Assembly (NCBI GenBank): GCA_036382775.1
Contig: DASVHD010000048.1
Location: forward strand, 1 to 56,164
Length of the DNA stretch: 56,164 nucleotides
Source: a bacterium
Lineage (GTDB): Bacteria > Hydrothermota > Tepidihabitantia > SM23-42 > JAOAFX01
Direction of reading: 5' to 3'
Notes under the pieces: generated by a model
Databases searched by the model: none
Seen by the model: the letters and a program-made list of their open reading frames with translations, nothing else
What the model was told of the DNA's origin: nothing
Position numbers and translations under genes: made by a program
Shown here: positions 29,395 through 37,204 of the stretch, piece after piece
Layout: every line of letters starts with the position of its first letter
Numbering within the stretch: position 1 is the stretch's first letter

Positions 29395-29484
29395 ATGAAT
29401 AGAGTAAAGATGCATATTTTGATTATTTCAGGGGAACTCAAATGACTGGCCGGGAACAAAGACCCGGTCGGGTCTGCACAATAA
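29395..29484 (+). other. Candidate 29-residue selenopeptide (Sec17), speculative
   Basis: The leaderless ATG opens 16 codons to a UGA at 29443-29445. 15 nt later comes the hairpin GACCC-GGTC-GGGTC (29461-29474), the same geometry and loop as the SECIS elements of the genes at 49920 and 51969. If UGA is Sec, 12 more residues follow before TAA. The peptide has no known relative. A second, diverged copy of the UGA-hairpin-TAA block lies at 29568-29609. The block could equally be a palindromic repeat that only resembles a SECIS. Confidence 0.3.
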
Positions 29485-29609
29485 GCACCAAGCACCATAC
29501 ACCAAGCAACAAACACATACAAAAACCAAAAAATATAGACACTAGTTCCCAATGGCGGGGCAACAAATGACTCGCCAATGCTTGGGGCTCGGTCGAGCCC
29601 ACCCAATAA
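29442..29609 (+). other. Second UGA-hairpin block, possible 55-residue frame
   Basis: An ATG at 29442 (AGGGGA 7 nt before) opens a frame to UGA at 29568-29570. After 14 nt the hairpin GGGCTC-GGTC-GAGCCC (29585-29600) follows, and the frame closes at TAA 29607-29609, 12 codons after UGA. The last part aligns with the first block (Lys-Sec-Leu-Ala ... Val ... Gln-stop). The frame is low-complexity (TPSNKHIQKPKN) and unlike a normal protein, so the call is weak. Confidence 0.25.
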
Positions 29610-29688
29610 AGCTTCCATCAGCTAAAAACACAGGGTTGCCGGATAACGCCGGATCATTCCGGCGATCTTGGCATCGCAGGATTACCCC

Positions 29689-30150
29689 GTGAAAAAAAGT
29701 GTGAAGATCATGCTTTATGCCCGTCGTAAAAAGATCCGCTGGAACGACGAAACGGACGATGAAGAACTCAACCAACGCATGGTGCTGGCTGCCTGGCCTG
29801 ATCTTGACACCTGCATCGAGCTGTATTACAGACTCACTCCGACGATGGTCCAGTATCGAAAGAAAAATGAGCCGCCGATGAACATGGATTGCACGGCTCG
29901 ATTCACCAGATCCACAAACAAATACTGCATAACCGATGAATTAAAGATACAGGTCATTGATGCGCTGACTAAATTAGTGTTCAGGATACCGTCCAGCGGG
30001 CTGGGCGATGTCCAGATCAAAGAAAAAGCAGATCTCCGGCACCTCAGGATCTCATATTTTTGGCGCGTTTTCTACCGGAAAAATGAAAATACGATCCAGC
30101 TTCTGGAGTTGTGTCCGCATAAAAAACCAGCTTATTTAAAGCGCTTATAA
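29689..30150 (+). CDS. Uncharacterised small protein with RelE-like C-terminal sequence
   Basis: 153 residues from a GTG start at 29689 (AGGA 7 nt upstream). The protein is basic at both ends. The final segment LRHLRISYFWRVFYRKNENTIQLLELCPHKKPAYLKRL (quoted in part: YFWRVFYRKNENTI, LLELCPHKK) resembles the last strands of RelE/ParE toxins, where a xxYRxxYxxxxxxIxxLxxxxHK pattern is usual. No antitoxin gene is visible next to it, and the N-terminal 100 residues do not fit a compact toxin. I therefore leave it as unknown. Confidence 0.6.
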   Translation: MKKSVKIMLYARRKKIRWNDETDDEELNQRMVLAAWPDLDTCIELYYRLTPTMVQYRKKNEPPMNMDCTARFTRSTNKYCITDELKIQVIDALTKLVFRIPSSGLGDVQIKEKADLRHLRISYFWRVFYRKNENTIQLLELCPHKKPAYLKRL

Positions 30151-30204
30151 GGTAGTGCGAGAGTGGAAAAGTATGATGTTTACTGATTTTATTAAGGAGG
30201 CGGT

Positions 30205-31494
30205 ATGAATAAAGACCCTGCAGTACAAAACCACAAAAAAATGTGGCAGGAGCTGGGACTGGACGTCAAGCTCCATAATGAAGTTCTGGCTTCGATCAAC
30301 GATCAGTTCCGGAAAACGGTTGCCAACCAGAAAAACCGGCCGGCGGGCATGGCGTATTTTGACCTTGTCCTGCATGAATCACACGGCGGCAGGATCGCCG
30401 AGATCATAGCAGAAAAGAAAAAAGGCAATAAAATGATCGGTACCTTCTGCATTTACGTACCCGACGAGATCGCACTGGCGGTCGATATCGTCCCGGTCGC
30501 GCTGTGCGGGGGCACTAATTTTTCTGTACCTTACGCGGAAAAAACGTTTCCCCGCGATATCTGTCCCCTGATCAAGTCAACGCTGGGCCTGGCTTTTTCC
30601 AAAACGTGTCCGTACGCTCCGATAAAAAGCATGGCGGTCGGCGAGACGACCTGTGATGCCAAAAAGAAAACCTGGGACATTCTTGCCCAAAAAGTCAATT
30701 TTCACATCATGGAACTACCGCAGAAAAAGGGTATCATCGACACCCACCTCTGGCTTAACGAGGTCAACGAATTCGCCGGCAAATTGGAACAGCTTGCCGA
30801 AAAAAAACTGACCGCCGAAAAACTCGGCGTGGCCATAAAGATTATAAACAACAAACGCCGCGGCCTGCAGCGTCTGAGCCGTCTCCGCAGCCAGAACCCG
30901 CCGCCGATCAGCGGGCTTGACGCGCTGGTCGTCATGCAGGCGGCCCTGAACGACGAACCGGTGAGGTTCACTCAGCGTCTTGAGGAACTGAACCGCGAGC
31001 TTGAAATGCGGACCGAGCAGGGGATCTCGCCGTTTCCCAAAGGTGTCAAGCGGATCATGATCTCGGGATGTCCCGCGGTCATGGGTAACTGGAAACTTCA
31101 TTCACTAATCGAAAACGCCGGCGCGGCCGTGGTCGCCGACGAAACCTGCACGGGCCTTCGCTACTATGATGATCTCGTGGACGAAAATCCAGCTGACGTG
31201 GAAGGGCAGCTCGCGGCGATCGCTGACCGCTACCTGAAGATCAATTGTTCCTGTTTCACGCCGAACAATGACCGCCTTGATAAGATCATAAAAACCGCGC
31301 GGGATTTCAAGGCTGACGGCGTCGTTCAATATGTTCTCCAATACTGCCACACCTATAACGTTGAGGCCATCAGGGTAGATGGCATGCTAAAGCAGAATAA
31401 CGTACCGAGCCTGAAGATCGAAACCGACTACTCGGAAGAGGATACCGGGCAGTTAAGAACCCGGGTAGAAGCGTTTTTGGAAAAAATCGCCTAA
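30205..31494 (+). CDS. HgdB/BcrC-like double-cubane-cluster-type reductase component
   Basis: 429 residues, AAGGAGGCGGT before the ATG. It belongs to the 2-hydroxyacyl-CoA dehydratase (HgdB/BcrB/BcrC) superfamily. Cysteines expected to bind an iron-sulfur cluster are in GTFCIYVPDEIALAVD, ICPLIKSTLG, GETTCDAKKKTWD, SGCPAVMG, ADETCTG, NCSCFTPNN and QYCHTYNVE. These match double-cubane-cluster proteins (DCCP), which take electrons from an ATP-driven activase to reduce difficult substrates. The activase gene follows directly (31503). The nearby corrinoid genes suggest the electrons may serve cobalamin reactivation; that is inference. The true substrate cannot be read from the sequence. Confidence 0.85.
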   Translation: MNKDPAVQNHKKMWQELGLDVKLHNEVLASINDQFRKTVANQKNRPAGMAYFDLVLHESHGGRIAEIIAEKKKGNKMIGTFCIYVPDEIALAVDIVPVALCGGTNFSVPYAEKTFPRDICPLIKSTLGLAFSKTCPYAPIKSMAVGETTCDAKKKTWDILAQKVNFHIMELPQKKGIIDTHLWLNEVNEFAGKLEQLAEKKLTAEKLGVAIKIINNKRRGLQRLSRLRSQNPPPISGLDALVVMQAALNDEPVRFTQRLEELNRELEMRTEQGISPFPKGVKRIMISGCPAVMGNWKLHSLIENAGAAVVADETCTGLRYYDDLVDENPADVEGQLAAIADRYLKINCSCFTPNNDRLDKIIKTARDFKADGVVQYVLQYCHTYNVEAIRVDGMLKQNNVPSLKIETDYSEEDTGQLRTRVEAFLEKIA

Positions 31495-31502
31495 GAGGAC
31501 CT

Positions 31503-32255
31503 ATCCGCTGCGCTGGCCTTGACATTGGTTCAAGAACCATAAAATTTGCCGTTCTTGACAACCACTCGATAACCGATTACCGGGTTGTGGAAACCGGCAC
31601 TGATCCGCTGGGAAACGCAAAAACTATATTGGATGGAAGCCCCTATGACCGAATAACCGCGACCGGGTATGGCCGGTACCTGGCTCACGAGAATTTTGCA
31701 TATCCGGTGATAACGGAGATCAAAGCCTACGCGCTGGGCGCTTACTTTCTGTTTCCAGGCTGCCGCACGGTTATCGACATCGGCGGGCAGGACAGCAAGA
31801 TCATTAAGATCATCAACGGCAAAGTCGAGGATTTTGAAATGAACGACCGTTGCGCCGCGGGAACCGGGAAGTTCCTTGAGGTAATGGCGCACACTCTGGG
31901 CTATACGATCGAGGACTTCGGAATTGAAGCAATGCGGGCTCAAAAGCCGGTCAGTATTAACGCCATGTGTACGGTTTTTGCCGAATCCGAGGTCGTATCC
32001 CTGCTGGCGCGCGGTGAGAAACCAGGGAATATCGCCCTGGGTATCCATCAATCCATCGTGAGCCGGTTGCAGGCGTTGATCGGGAGGGTAGGTTTCCTTG
32101 ATGAAATCGTCTTTGCCGGAGGGGTGGCAAAGAACCGGTGCATCGTTTCTTTATTGGAAAAGAACCTGGCAAGGAAACTGCTTGTGCCCGACGAACCGCA
32201 GATCGTCGGCGCCATCGGCGCCGCGATCGCTGCGGGTTGCATTAACAAAGAATAA
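31503..32255 (+). CDS. BcrA/HgdC-type ATP-dependent activase, non-canonical start
   Basis: About 250 residues of the ASKHA-fold activator family, which hydrolyse ATP to inject electrons into partners such as the preceding HgdB-like protein. Motifs in order: RCAGLDIGSRTIKFAVL (phosphate loop 1), DIGGQDSKIIKI, NDRCAAGTGKFLEVMA and NAMCTVFAESEV. The two cysteines of the last two motifs would ligate the dimer-bridging [4Fe-4S] cluster. FAGGVAKN closes the fold. Upstream of the coding start no ATG, GTG or TTG is in frame after the stop of the preceding gene. The best candidate is AUC at 31503, with AGAGGA 3-8 nt before it. The start is therefore uncertain; a sequencing error or reinitiation at AUC is possible. 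Confidence 0.8.
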   Translation: MRCAGLDIGSRTIKFAVLDNHSITDYRVVETGTDPLGNAKTILDGSPYDRITATGYGRYLAHENFAYPVITEIKAYALGAYFLFPGCRTVIDIGGQDSKIIKIINGKVEDFEMNDRCAAGTGKFLEVMAHTLGYTIEDFGIEAMRAQKPVSINAMCTVFAESEVVSLLARGEKPGNIALGIHQSIVSRLQALIGRVGFLDEIVFAGGVAKNRCIVSLLEKNLARKLLVPDEPQIVGAIGAAIAAGCINKE

Positions 32256-32286
32256 AATGATAAAACAACAAGGAAAGGAGAGGAAC

Positions 32287-33063
32287 ATGAGAGGCAGGAA
32301 GTATCTGTACGCTATCTTCGCCATGCTGGTCATGGCAGGTATAGGCAGCGCCGCAGTGCTGCCCATGGTCGGTGTCGACATCCCCGTAAGAAGCAAGTAT
32401 GTCTGGCGCGGCGCCGTATTCAACACCGATCCGGTACTCTGGCCTGATGCCTGGATCAACTGGTTCGGATTCACGTTCTGCGCGTGGGGTTCGATGGACC
32501 TGACCGACGTGAAGGAAAAACAGCTGTCACTCACTGATCTGGCACTCTTCCTCGATTACACGCGGCCAGTCGGCCCGGTGACACCCACTGTCGGTTTCGC
32601 GCTGTATAATTATCCGGGCTCTGCTTATGGGGATGCGTTTCCGACAACCGGCGAGGTCTACGCGAAGGTGTCAGGCAGTTTGGGCGTCCTTCAGGCCGCG
32701 TTGAACCTAAACTATGACGTGATGGAAGCCAAAGGTCTATATGTCTCGCCATCGATCACCAAGGTTTTGCCCCTGGGTCCGGTAGCATTAAGCCTTACAT
32801 TATCAGGCGGATTCGCCGATGGCAATCATAATGTTTATTATTACGGTCTTGACAAAACCTGCTTCACCGACTTAACCGCGGTGCTGAAACTCACATTCAC
32901 GCCGTCGGGTCCACTGGCGAAATGGCTGATGATTTCGGCCGATATCGATTACGCCATGCTGATCGATTCAGAACTAGCGGACCTCGTCGAAACATACGGC
33001 GACTCGAAGAACATCTATGGCGGCGGTGGAATCGGCATTTATTACCTGTTCGGGGGTGAGTAA
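32287..33063 (+). CDS. Putative outer membrane beta-barrel protein
   Basis: 258 residues, ATG at 32287 after AAGGAAAGGAGAGG. A signal peptide (about 1-22, ending IGSAAV) is followed by short amphipathic strands rich in Tyr, Trp and Gly (SKYVWRGAVFNTDPV, VYAKVSGSLGVLQAALNLNYDV, LYVSPSITKVLPLGPVALSLTLSGGF) and a final aromatic strand GGGIGIYYLFGGE. This looks like a small outer membrane porin; opening words SKYVWRG resemble the Gcw_chp/TorF-type family. The gene overlaps the symporter start (TAATG), so both are co-translated and may act in uptake of the same compound. Confidence 0.65.
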   Translation: MRGRKYLYAIFAMLVMAGIGSAAVLPMVGVDIPVRSKYVWRGAVFNTDPVLWPDAWINWFGFTFCAWGSMDLTDVKEKQLSLTDLALFLDYTRPVGPVTPTVGFALYNYPGSAYGDAFPTTGEVYAKVSGSLGVLQAALNLNYDVMEAKGLYVSPSITKVLPLGPVALSLTLSGGFADGNHNVYYYGLDKTCFTDLTAVLKLTFTPSGPLAKWLMISADIDYAMLIDSELADLVETYGDSKNIYGGGGIGIYYLFGGE

Positions 33064-34628
33064 TGGGAAACACCATTTATTACTGGATCACGACCATCGC
33101 CTACTCAGCGCTAGTAATCATACTGGGTTTTGTCAGCTGGAACAAAGCCCGTGGCAAGACCGCGACCGGTCAGATCCTTGATTTCTGGATCGCGAGCCGC
33201 GAACTGCCCGGCTGGCGTCTCGCCGTATCCCTGACGTCAGGCTGGCTCATGCTGGGTTGGCTGGGATACGGCATGTCGATGGTGTACCAGATGGGGCTAT
33301 CCGGTGCCTGGATGCTGTTCATTCCCTGGTTCATACTCTGCTTCATCATTATCTGGATGGTCCCATTCGTGCGCCGGCTGCCTGCGATATCCCTGCCCGA
33401 AGCACTGGCAAAACGGTTTGGCACAGACACCCGTTATATTTTTGCGCTCTGTTCGATCTTTGTCTTTACCTCATGGACCGGCGCTGAACTCTACATGATG
33501 GGTCACTTGGGCGCGCCGTTCCTCAACGTTTCACCGGTTGCGGTCATGATTATCATTGTGATTCCAGTAATGCTCTACACTTTTTTTGGCGGCTTCCGGG
33601 CTGACGTGCTCACCGATGTTGCGCAATTCCTTATCATGGCGCCGTTCATAGTTATTCTCGCAATCGTAGGCCTTAGCGCAGCCGGCGGGATTACCCAGGG
33701 AAACATCCTTGGCCGACTGGCAGAAACCGCGACTCCTTATTATGGACAGGGATCAATGTTTCGGTTATTTGCATGCGGCATCGCTATGCCTATTATTCTG
33801 CTATTCGCTTACCTGCCCGGCTGGATGGTCGAGCAGGATCTATTGCAAAGAATCCAGGCTGCCAAAAGCCTGAAGCAAGCATACCGAATGGCATATTTCA
33901 GTTTCGTTCTCATAATTGTCTTTGTCTTGATTTTCCCTTTGCTCACCGCCTTTAGCGCAATTGTCCTTTTCCCGCCTGGTGCGGAAACTAGCGCTGCCGC
34001 GATTGGAAGCGATGCAACCGGTATCATCTCCGCGATAATTCTCAAGTACTTCCCTATATGGGCGCAAATTCTCATGCTCGTGGGAATAATCGCATCGCAG
34101 ATGTCAACGGTTGATACTTTTGCCAATGTCACCGCAATGCCTTTATCGTACGACCTCATACAACCGATTTTCTTCAAGAAAGCACCGCGACCTGTCGCTC
34201 TCCAGTGGACGCGAATTCTTGCTGTCATAGCGATATTACTGGGGTTCGTGTATGCGATCAACGCTACTTCGTTGATGGATGTCTATATCCTCTCATCCGG
34301 CGTGCTGACCGCGTCGATCGCGATCCCGGCATTCGCGATATTCTGGAAAAAAGCCAACAAGCTCGGCGTGACCCTGAGCGCGATAATGGGTTTTGTCGGC
34401 AATGTTGTATTTTATATTTTGGAGTACCATGTCTGGAAGCACAATTTCCAGCCCAAATGGTTTGCTGATACTTACCTCGGTTACATTATCATTGGATTGA
34501 TCGGTTCAGTTCTCGGTCTTGTTATCGGCTCGCTGATAGGAAAGCCATCTTCTCAGGAGCAACTAGCGGTGGTAGCACCTAAACCACTTGAAGGGATGGA
34601 GATTTTTGATTTGGCAAAAGAACCTTAA
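33063..34628 (+). CDS. Sodium:solute symporter (SSS family)
   Basis: 521 residues with about 13 hydrophobic helices. Core SSS features are visible: DFWIASRELPGWRLAVSLTSGWLM near residue 40, YTFFGGFRADVLTDVAQFLIM near 170, and WMVEQDLLQRIQAAKSLKQA near 260. Family members import sugars, amino acids, betaines or carboxylates with Na+. The neighbours suggest a methylated amine or betaine-type substrate for the corrinoid system, but that is inference. The final 25 residues are a short hydrophilic tail. It is followed after 10 nt by a methyltransferase gene. Confidence 0.9.
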   Translation: MGNTIYYWITTIAYSALVIILGFVSWNKARGKTATGQILDFWIASRELPGWRLAVSLTSGWLMLGWLGYGMSMVYQMGLSGAWMLFIPWFILCFIIIWMVPFVRRLPAISLPEALAKRFGTDTRYIFALCSIFVFTSWTGAELYMMGHLGAPFLNVSPVAVMIIIVIPVMLYTFFGGFRADVLTDVAQFLIMAPFIVILAIVGLSAAGGITQGNILGRLAETATPYYGQGSMFRLFACGIAMPIILLFAYLPGWMVEQDLLQRIQAAKSLKQAYRMAYFSFVLIIVFVLIFPLLTAFSAIVLFPPGAETSAAAIGSDATGIISAIILKYFPIWAQILMLVGIIASQMSTVDTFANVTAMPLSYDLIQPIFFKKAPRPVALQWTRILAVIAILLGFVYAINATSLMDVYILSSGVLTASIAIPAFAIFWKKANKLGVTLSAIMGFVGNVVFYILEYHVWKHNFQPKWFADTYLGYIIIGLIGSVLGLVIGSLIGKPSSQEQLAVVAPKPLEGMEIFDLAKEP

Positions 34629-34638
34629 GGAGGTTATT

Positions 34639-35433
34639 ATGGAAAAATACATGAAAGACTACACGATAAAGGACGTACAGGACGTCTATGACGGACCCGG
34701 CGGGCTGCTCTGGGAGGCGGTCATGACCGAGCAGATCCATTCGGGCGGCGCCGAAGCCACCGACGTCCTGGCGAAGAAACTGGGCTTGAAAAAAGGCATG
34801 GTCGTCGCCGACCTGTGCAGCGCGCTGGGCGCGCCGGCGAGACACATCGTCCAGAAATACGGCGTTACGGTCAAAGCCGTGGACGCTACCAAGACCATGA
34901 TGACAAAGGCCATTCAGCGGACTAAAGATGCCGGTCTTGAGAAATTTATCGAGTTTTACGAAGGCAACGTCATGGACCTGCCCTTCAAAGCCGGATCGAT
35001 CGATGTCGTCTGGGGTCAGGAAGCATGGTGCTATGTCACGGACAAAGAACGGTTGCTCCGCGAGGCGTACCGCGTTCTGAAAACAGGCGGCATGATCGGC
35101 TTCACAGACTGGATAATTACCGGTGACATTTCGCCCAAAGAGCTCGAACCCCTCTATGATTCCATGGCTTTCCCCTACATGGAATGTATTAAGGGTTATC
35201 AAGAGCTGCTCAAGAAAGTCGGGTTCAAGAATATCGAAGCGATCGATAACACTCAGTCTTTCGCCAAGTGCTTTGACCAGTATCATGACATGGTGACGGT
35301 TCAGATGAAACCGACCATAATGAAAAATTTCGGCCCTGATCTGTACAGTTTTGCCGAGAATCTGGTTACGATCTGGCGCAAAGCAGCGCAAGAGCATAAA
35401 GTCGGCAGCGGGATGTTCATTGCGAAAAAATAA
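34639..35433 (+). CDS. SAM-dependent methyltransferase, sarcosine/dimethylglycine-type
   Basis: 264 residues from the ATG at 34639 (AAGGAGG upstream). A class I SAM-binding fold shows in VVADLCSALGAPARHIVQKYG (motif I), VKAVDATKTMM, EGNVMDLPFKAGSIDVVWGQEAW (motif II/III) and LREAYRVLKTGGMIGFTDWI. The opening DVYDGPGGLLWEAVMTEQIHSGG resembles glycine-sarcosine/dimethylglycine N-methyltransferases that build glycine betaine. Its presence between the symporter and the corrinoid genes is compatible with betaine metabolism, but substrate specificity cannot be read off. A strong hairpin downstream ends the transcript. Confidence 0.75.
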   Translation: MEKYMKDYTIKDVQDVYDGPGGLLWEAVMTEQIHSGGAEATDVLAKKLGLKKGMVVADLCSALGAPARHIVQKYGVTVKAVDATKTMMTKAIQRTKDAGLEKFIEFYEGNVMDLPFKAGSIDVVWGQEAWCYVTDKERLLREAYRVLKTGGMIGFTDWIITGDISPKELEPLYDSMAFPYMECIKGYQELLKKVGFKNIEAIDNTQSFAKCFDQYHDMVTVQMKPTIMKNFGPDLYSFAENLVTIWRKAAQEHKVGSGMFIAKK

Positions 35434-35457
35434 CACGGGCACAATACCACCTTGTTC

Positions 35458-35487
35458 ATGCGGGGTGCGCGCACGCGCACCCCGCAT
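35458..35487 (+). terminator. Strong stem-loop after the methyltransferase gene
   Basis: ATGCGGGGTGCG and CGCACCCCGCAT pair over 12 bp around a 6-nt loop (35458-35487), followed by ATTTG. The U-tract is short. Confidence 0.6.
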
Positions 35488-35520
35488 ATTTGTCATGGGA
35501 TTGCTTACGTATTGCGCCAC

Positions 35521-35549
35521 TTGACTAAAACGGAAATTCTGACTATGCT
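35521..35549 (+). promoter_or_regulatory. Promoter of the corrinoid gene group
   Basis: TTGACT (35521-35526), 17-nt spacer, TATGCT (35544-35549). It lies between the stem-loop at 35458 and the corrinoid gene at 35574. Confidence 0.55.
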
Positions 35550-35573
35550 CGGTAAACTAAGGAGATGAGAAAA

Positions 35574-36221
35574 ATGACACCAGCGGATATCACGCAGGCA
35601 ATTATCGATCTGGATGTCGATAAAGCCAGGCTCATCGTGGAAAAACTTATCGGCTCGGGCATTGATCCCGAAGAGATCCTTGATCATGGACTGGTCCCAG
35701 GCATGAAGAAGGTCGGCGATCTTTTCAGCGAGAAGGTCTTTTACGTGCCGGAAGTACTGCTTGCTGCGGAGGCCTTTTACGCCGGGTTTAACCTGGTCCA
35801 GCCGTTGATAAAAAAGAATAGGCCCGGCGGTCGCAAAGGCAAGATCGTCATGGGCGTGGTGGAAGGAGATATCCATGACATCGGAAAAAACATCGTCAAG
35901 GTCGTCTGCGAATCATCCGGTTACGAGATCATTGACCTGGGTAAGGATGTGCCGTGCGATAAATTCGTGAGCACGGTGATCCAGGAAAAACCGCGGATCC
36001 TTGCCATGTCGTCGCTCATGACCACCACCATGACGGGCATGAAGAGAGTCATTGACCAGCTGGAAGCAAAAGGGATCAGGGAAACCGTGCATGTCATCGT
36101 CGGCGGCGCGCCGTTGACCGATGATTATGCCCGCGGTATCGGCGCGGATGGCTATGGACATGACGCGATCCAGGCGCTGGCGGTCGTTGACAAGATCATC
36201 CGCAAAACGCATAAGGGATAA
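35574..36221 (+). CDS. Corrinoid-binding methyl carrier protein (MtaC/MttC/MtbC-like)
   Basis: 215 residues; the ATG at 35574 is used because AAGGAG is 9 nt upstream, whereas the one at 35565 touches it. The four-helix N-terminal domain (about 1-85) ends in FYVPEVLLAAEAFYAGFNLVQPLI. The Rossmann-like cobalamin domain starts with KIVMGVVEGDIHDIGKNIV; the His101 of the DxHxxG motif would be the lower axial ligand to cobalt. A later MSSLMTTTM and VGGAPL fit the family. It carries methyl groups between a substrate methyltransferase and the UroD-type methyltransferases encoded around it. Confidence 0.9.
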   Translation: MTPADITQAIIDLDVDKARLIVEKLIGSGIDPEEILDHGLVPGMKKVGDLFSEKVFYVPEVLLAAEAFYAGFNLVQPLIKKNRPGGRKGKIVMGVVEGDIHDIGKNIVKVVCESSGYEIIDLGKDVPCDKFVSTVIQEKPRILAMSSLMTTTMTGMKRVIDQLEAKGIRETVHVIVGGAPLTDDYARGIGADGYGHDAIQALAVVDKIIRKTHKG

Positions 36222-36235
36222 GCCCTGGCAGTACA

Positions 36236-37204
36236 ATGGACAGCGTCACCAAGGTCATAAACAAAGAAAAAAATTACGCCGTCTTTCCCCTGGTCTGCGC
36301 TGATCACTGCGCCTGGCTATGCAAAACACCGTTCAAGGAGGTTGTCCAGGACGGTGAAAAGCTTGCCGGAGTCATTTATCAGGCGTACCAGGAATACGCT
36401 TATGACATGGTCCTCATTTTTTCCGATCCCTATGTTGAAGCCCAAGCCCTGGGTTGCGCCGTGGAATTCAGTCCCCGCCTTAAACTGCTCGGGCCTTCCA
36501 GCCGGATCGTGGAGACGATCGCGCCGATCAAATCGGTCCGCGCCGGCCGCGCCCATGCCAGTTGCGGCATCGACCGCACGCATGTTATCCTTCGCGCCGC
36601 CGAGATCCTTAAGAAAAAGGCACCGGTGCCGGTTTACGTTTCGGTCAAAGGTCCTTTTTCACTGGCCGCTTTCATTGCCACCACCGACCATTTTCTTAAA
36701 CTTTTGATCGTGGCCGAGGAAAAAGCGCGCCGTTTCATCGATGTTGCGCTTGACTTTCAGCATAAGTACATCGCGCGGCTCATCGAGCTGGGCGTCGGTA
36801 TTTTTATCGGCGATCCCATGGCATCGTCCAGCATCATTTCGCCGGAATTGTTCAGGAAGTTCGCTTTTGAACCGCTCCGGATGCTTGTCAAAGAAATAAA
36901 AAATGGGCGCTGCTATGCCGGTATTCATGTCTGCGGCAATTCGCTGCCCATCATGTCCATGCTTGACGATGTGGGCGCGGATATCCTCAGCGTCGAGGAT
37001 ATAAGCCCTGAGACCAGAACCCTGAAAATGGGCGGCGTGTCAACCAGCACGATCTATGAGGGCGATCGTGAAAAGATCAAACACGAGATCTCGCGGGCGG
37101 CGGGTAATACCCGGCTGATCATCAGCACTTCCTGCGACGTGCCGGCAGAGACTGACCCGGTGAACGTGAAAGCGATGATTCAGTTCGCGCGGGAGATTAC
37201 GTGA
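36236..37204 (+). CDS. MtaA/UroD-type methylcobamide methyltransferase 1
   Basis: 322 residues of the uroporphyrinogen decarboxylase superfamily. The zinc-binding trio typical of methylcobamide:coenzyme M-type enzymes is present: His231 and Cys233 in IHVCGNS and Cys300 in ISTSCDVP; true UroD lacks it. The ligand helps activate a thiol or related methyl acceptor. The acceptor in this bacterium is unknown. ASSSIISPELFRKFAFEPL is a shared surface motif. It follows the corrinoid gene by 14 nt and overlaps the RACo-like gene by 4 nt (GTGA), so all three are one unit. Confidence 0.87.
   Translation: MDSVTKVINKEKNYAVFPLVCADHCAWLCKTPFKEVVQDGEKLAGVIYQAYQEYAYDMVLIFSDPYVEAQALGCAVEFSPRLKLLGPSSRIVETIAPIKSVRAGRAHASCGIDRTHVILRAAEILKKKAPVPVYVSVKGPFSLAAFIATTDHFLKLLIVAEEKARRFIDVALDFQHKYIARLIELGVGIFIGDPMASSSIISPELFRKFAFEPLRMLVKEIKNGRCYAGIHVCGNSLPIMSMLDDVGADILSVEDISPETRTLKMGGVSTSTIYEGDREKIKHEISRAAGNTRLIISTSCDVPAETDPVNVKAMIQFAREIT

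Noticed and set aside
29118-29660. CRISPR array in the repeat-rich spacer
   Set aside because: The repeats are single palindromic units of different sequence, without regular spacing or constant repeat length; no cas gene is present.
29689-30150. RelE/ParE toxin gene
   Set aside because: Only the last ~35 residues look toxin-like, the protein is too long, and no antitoxin partner is next to it.
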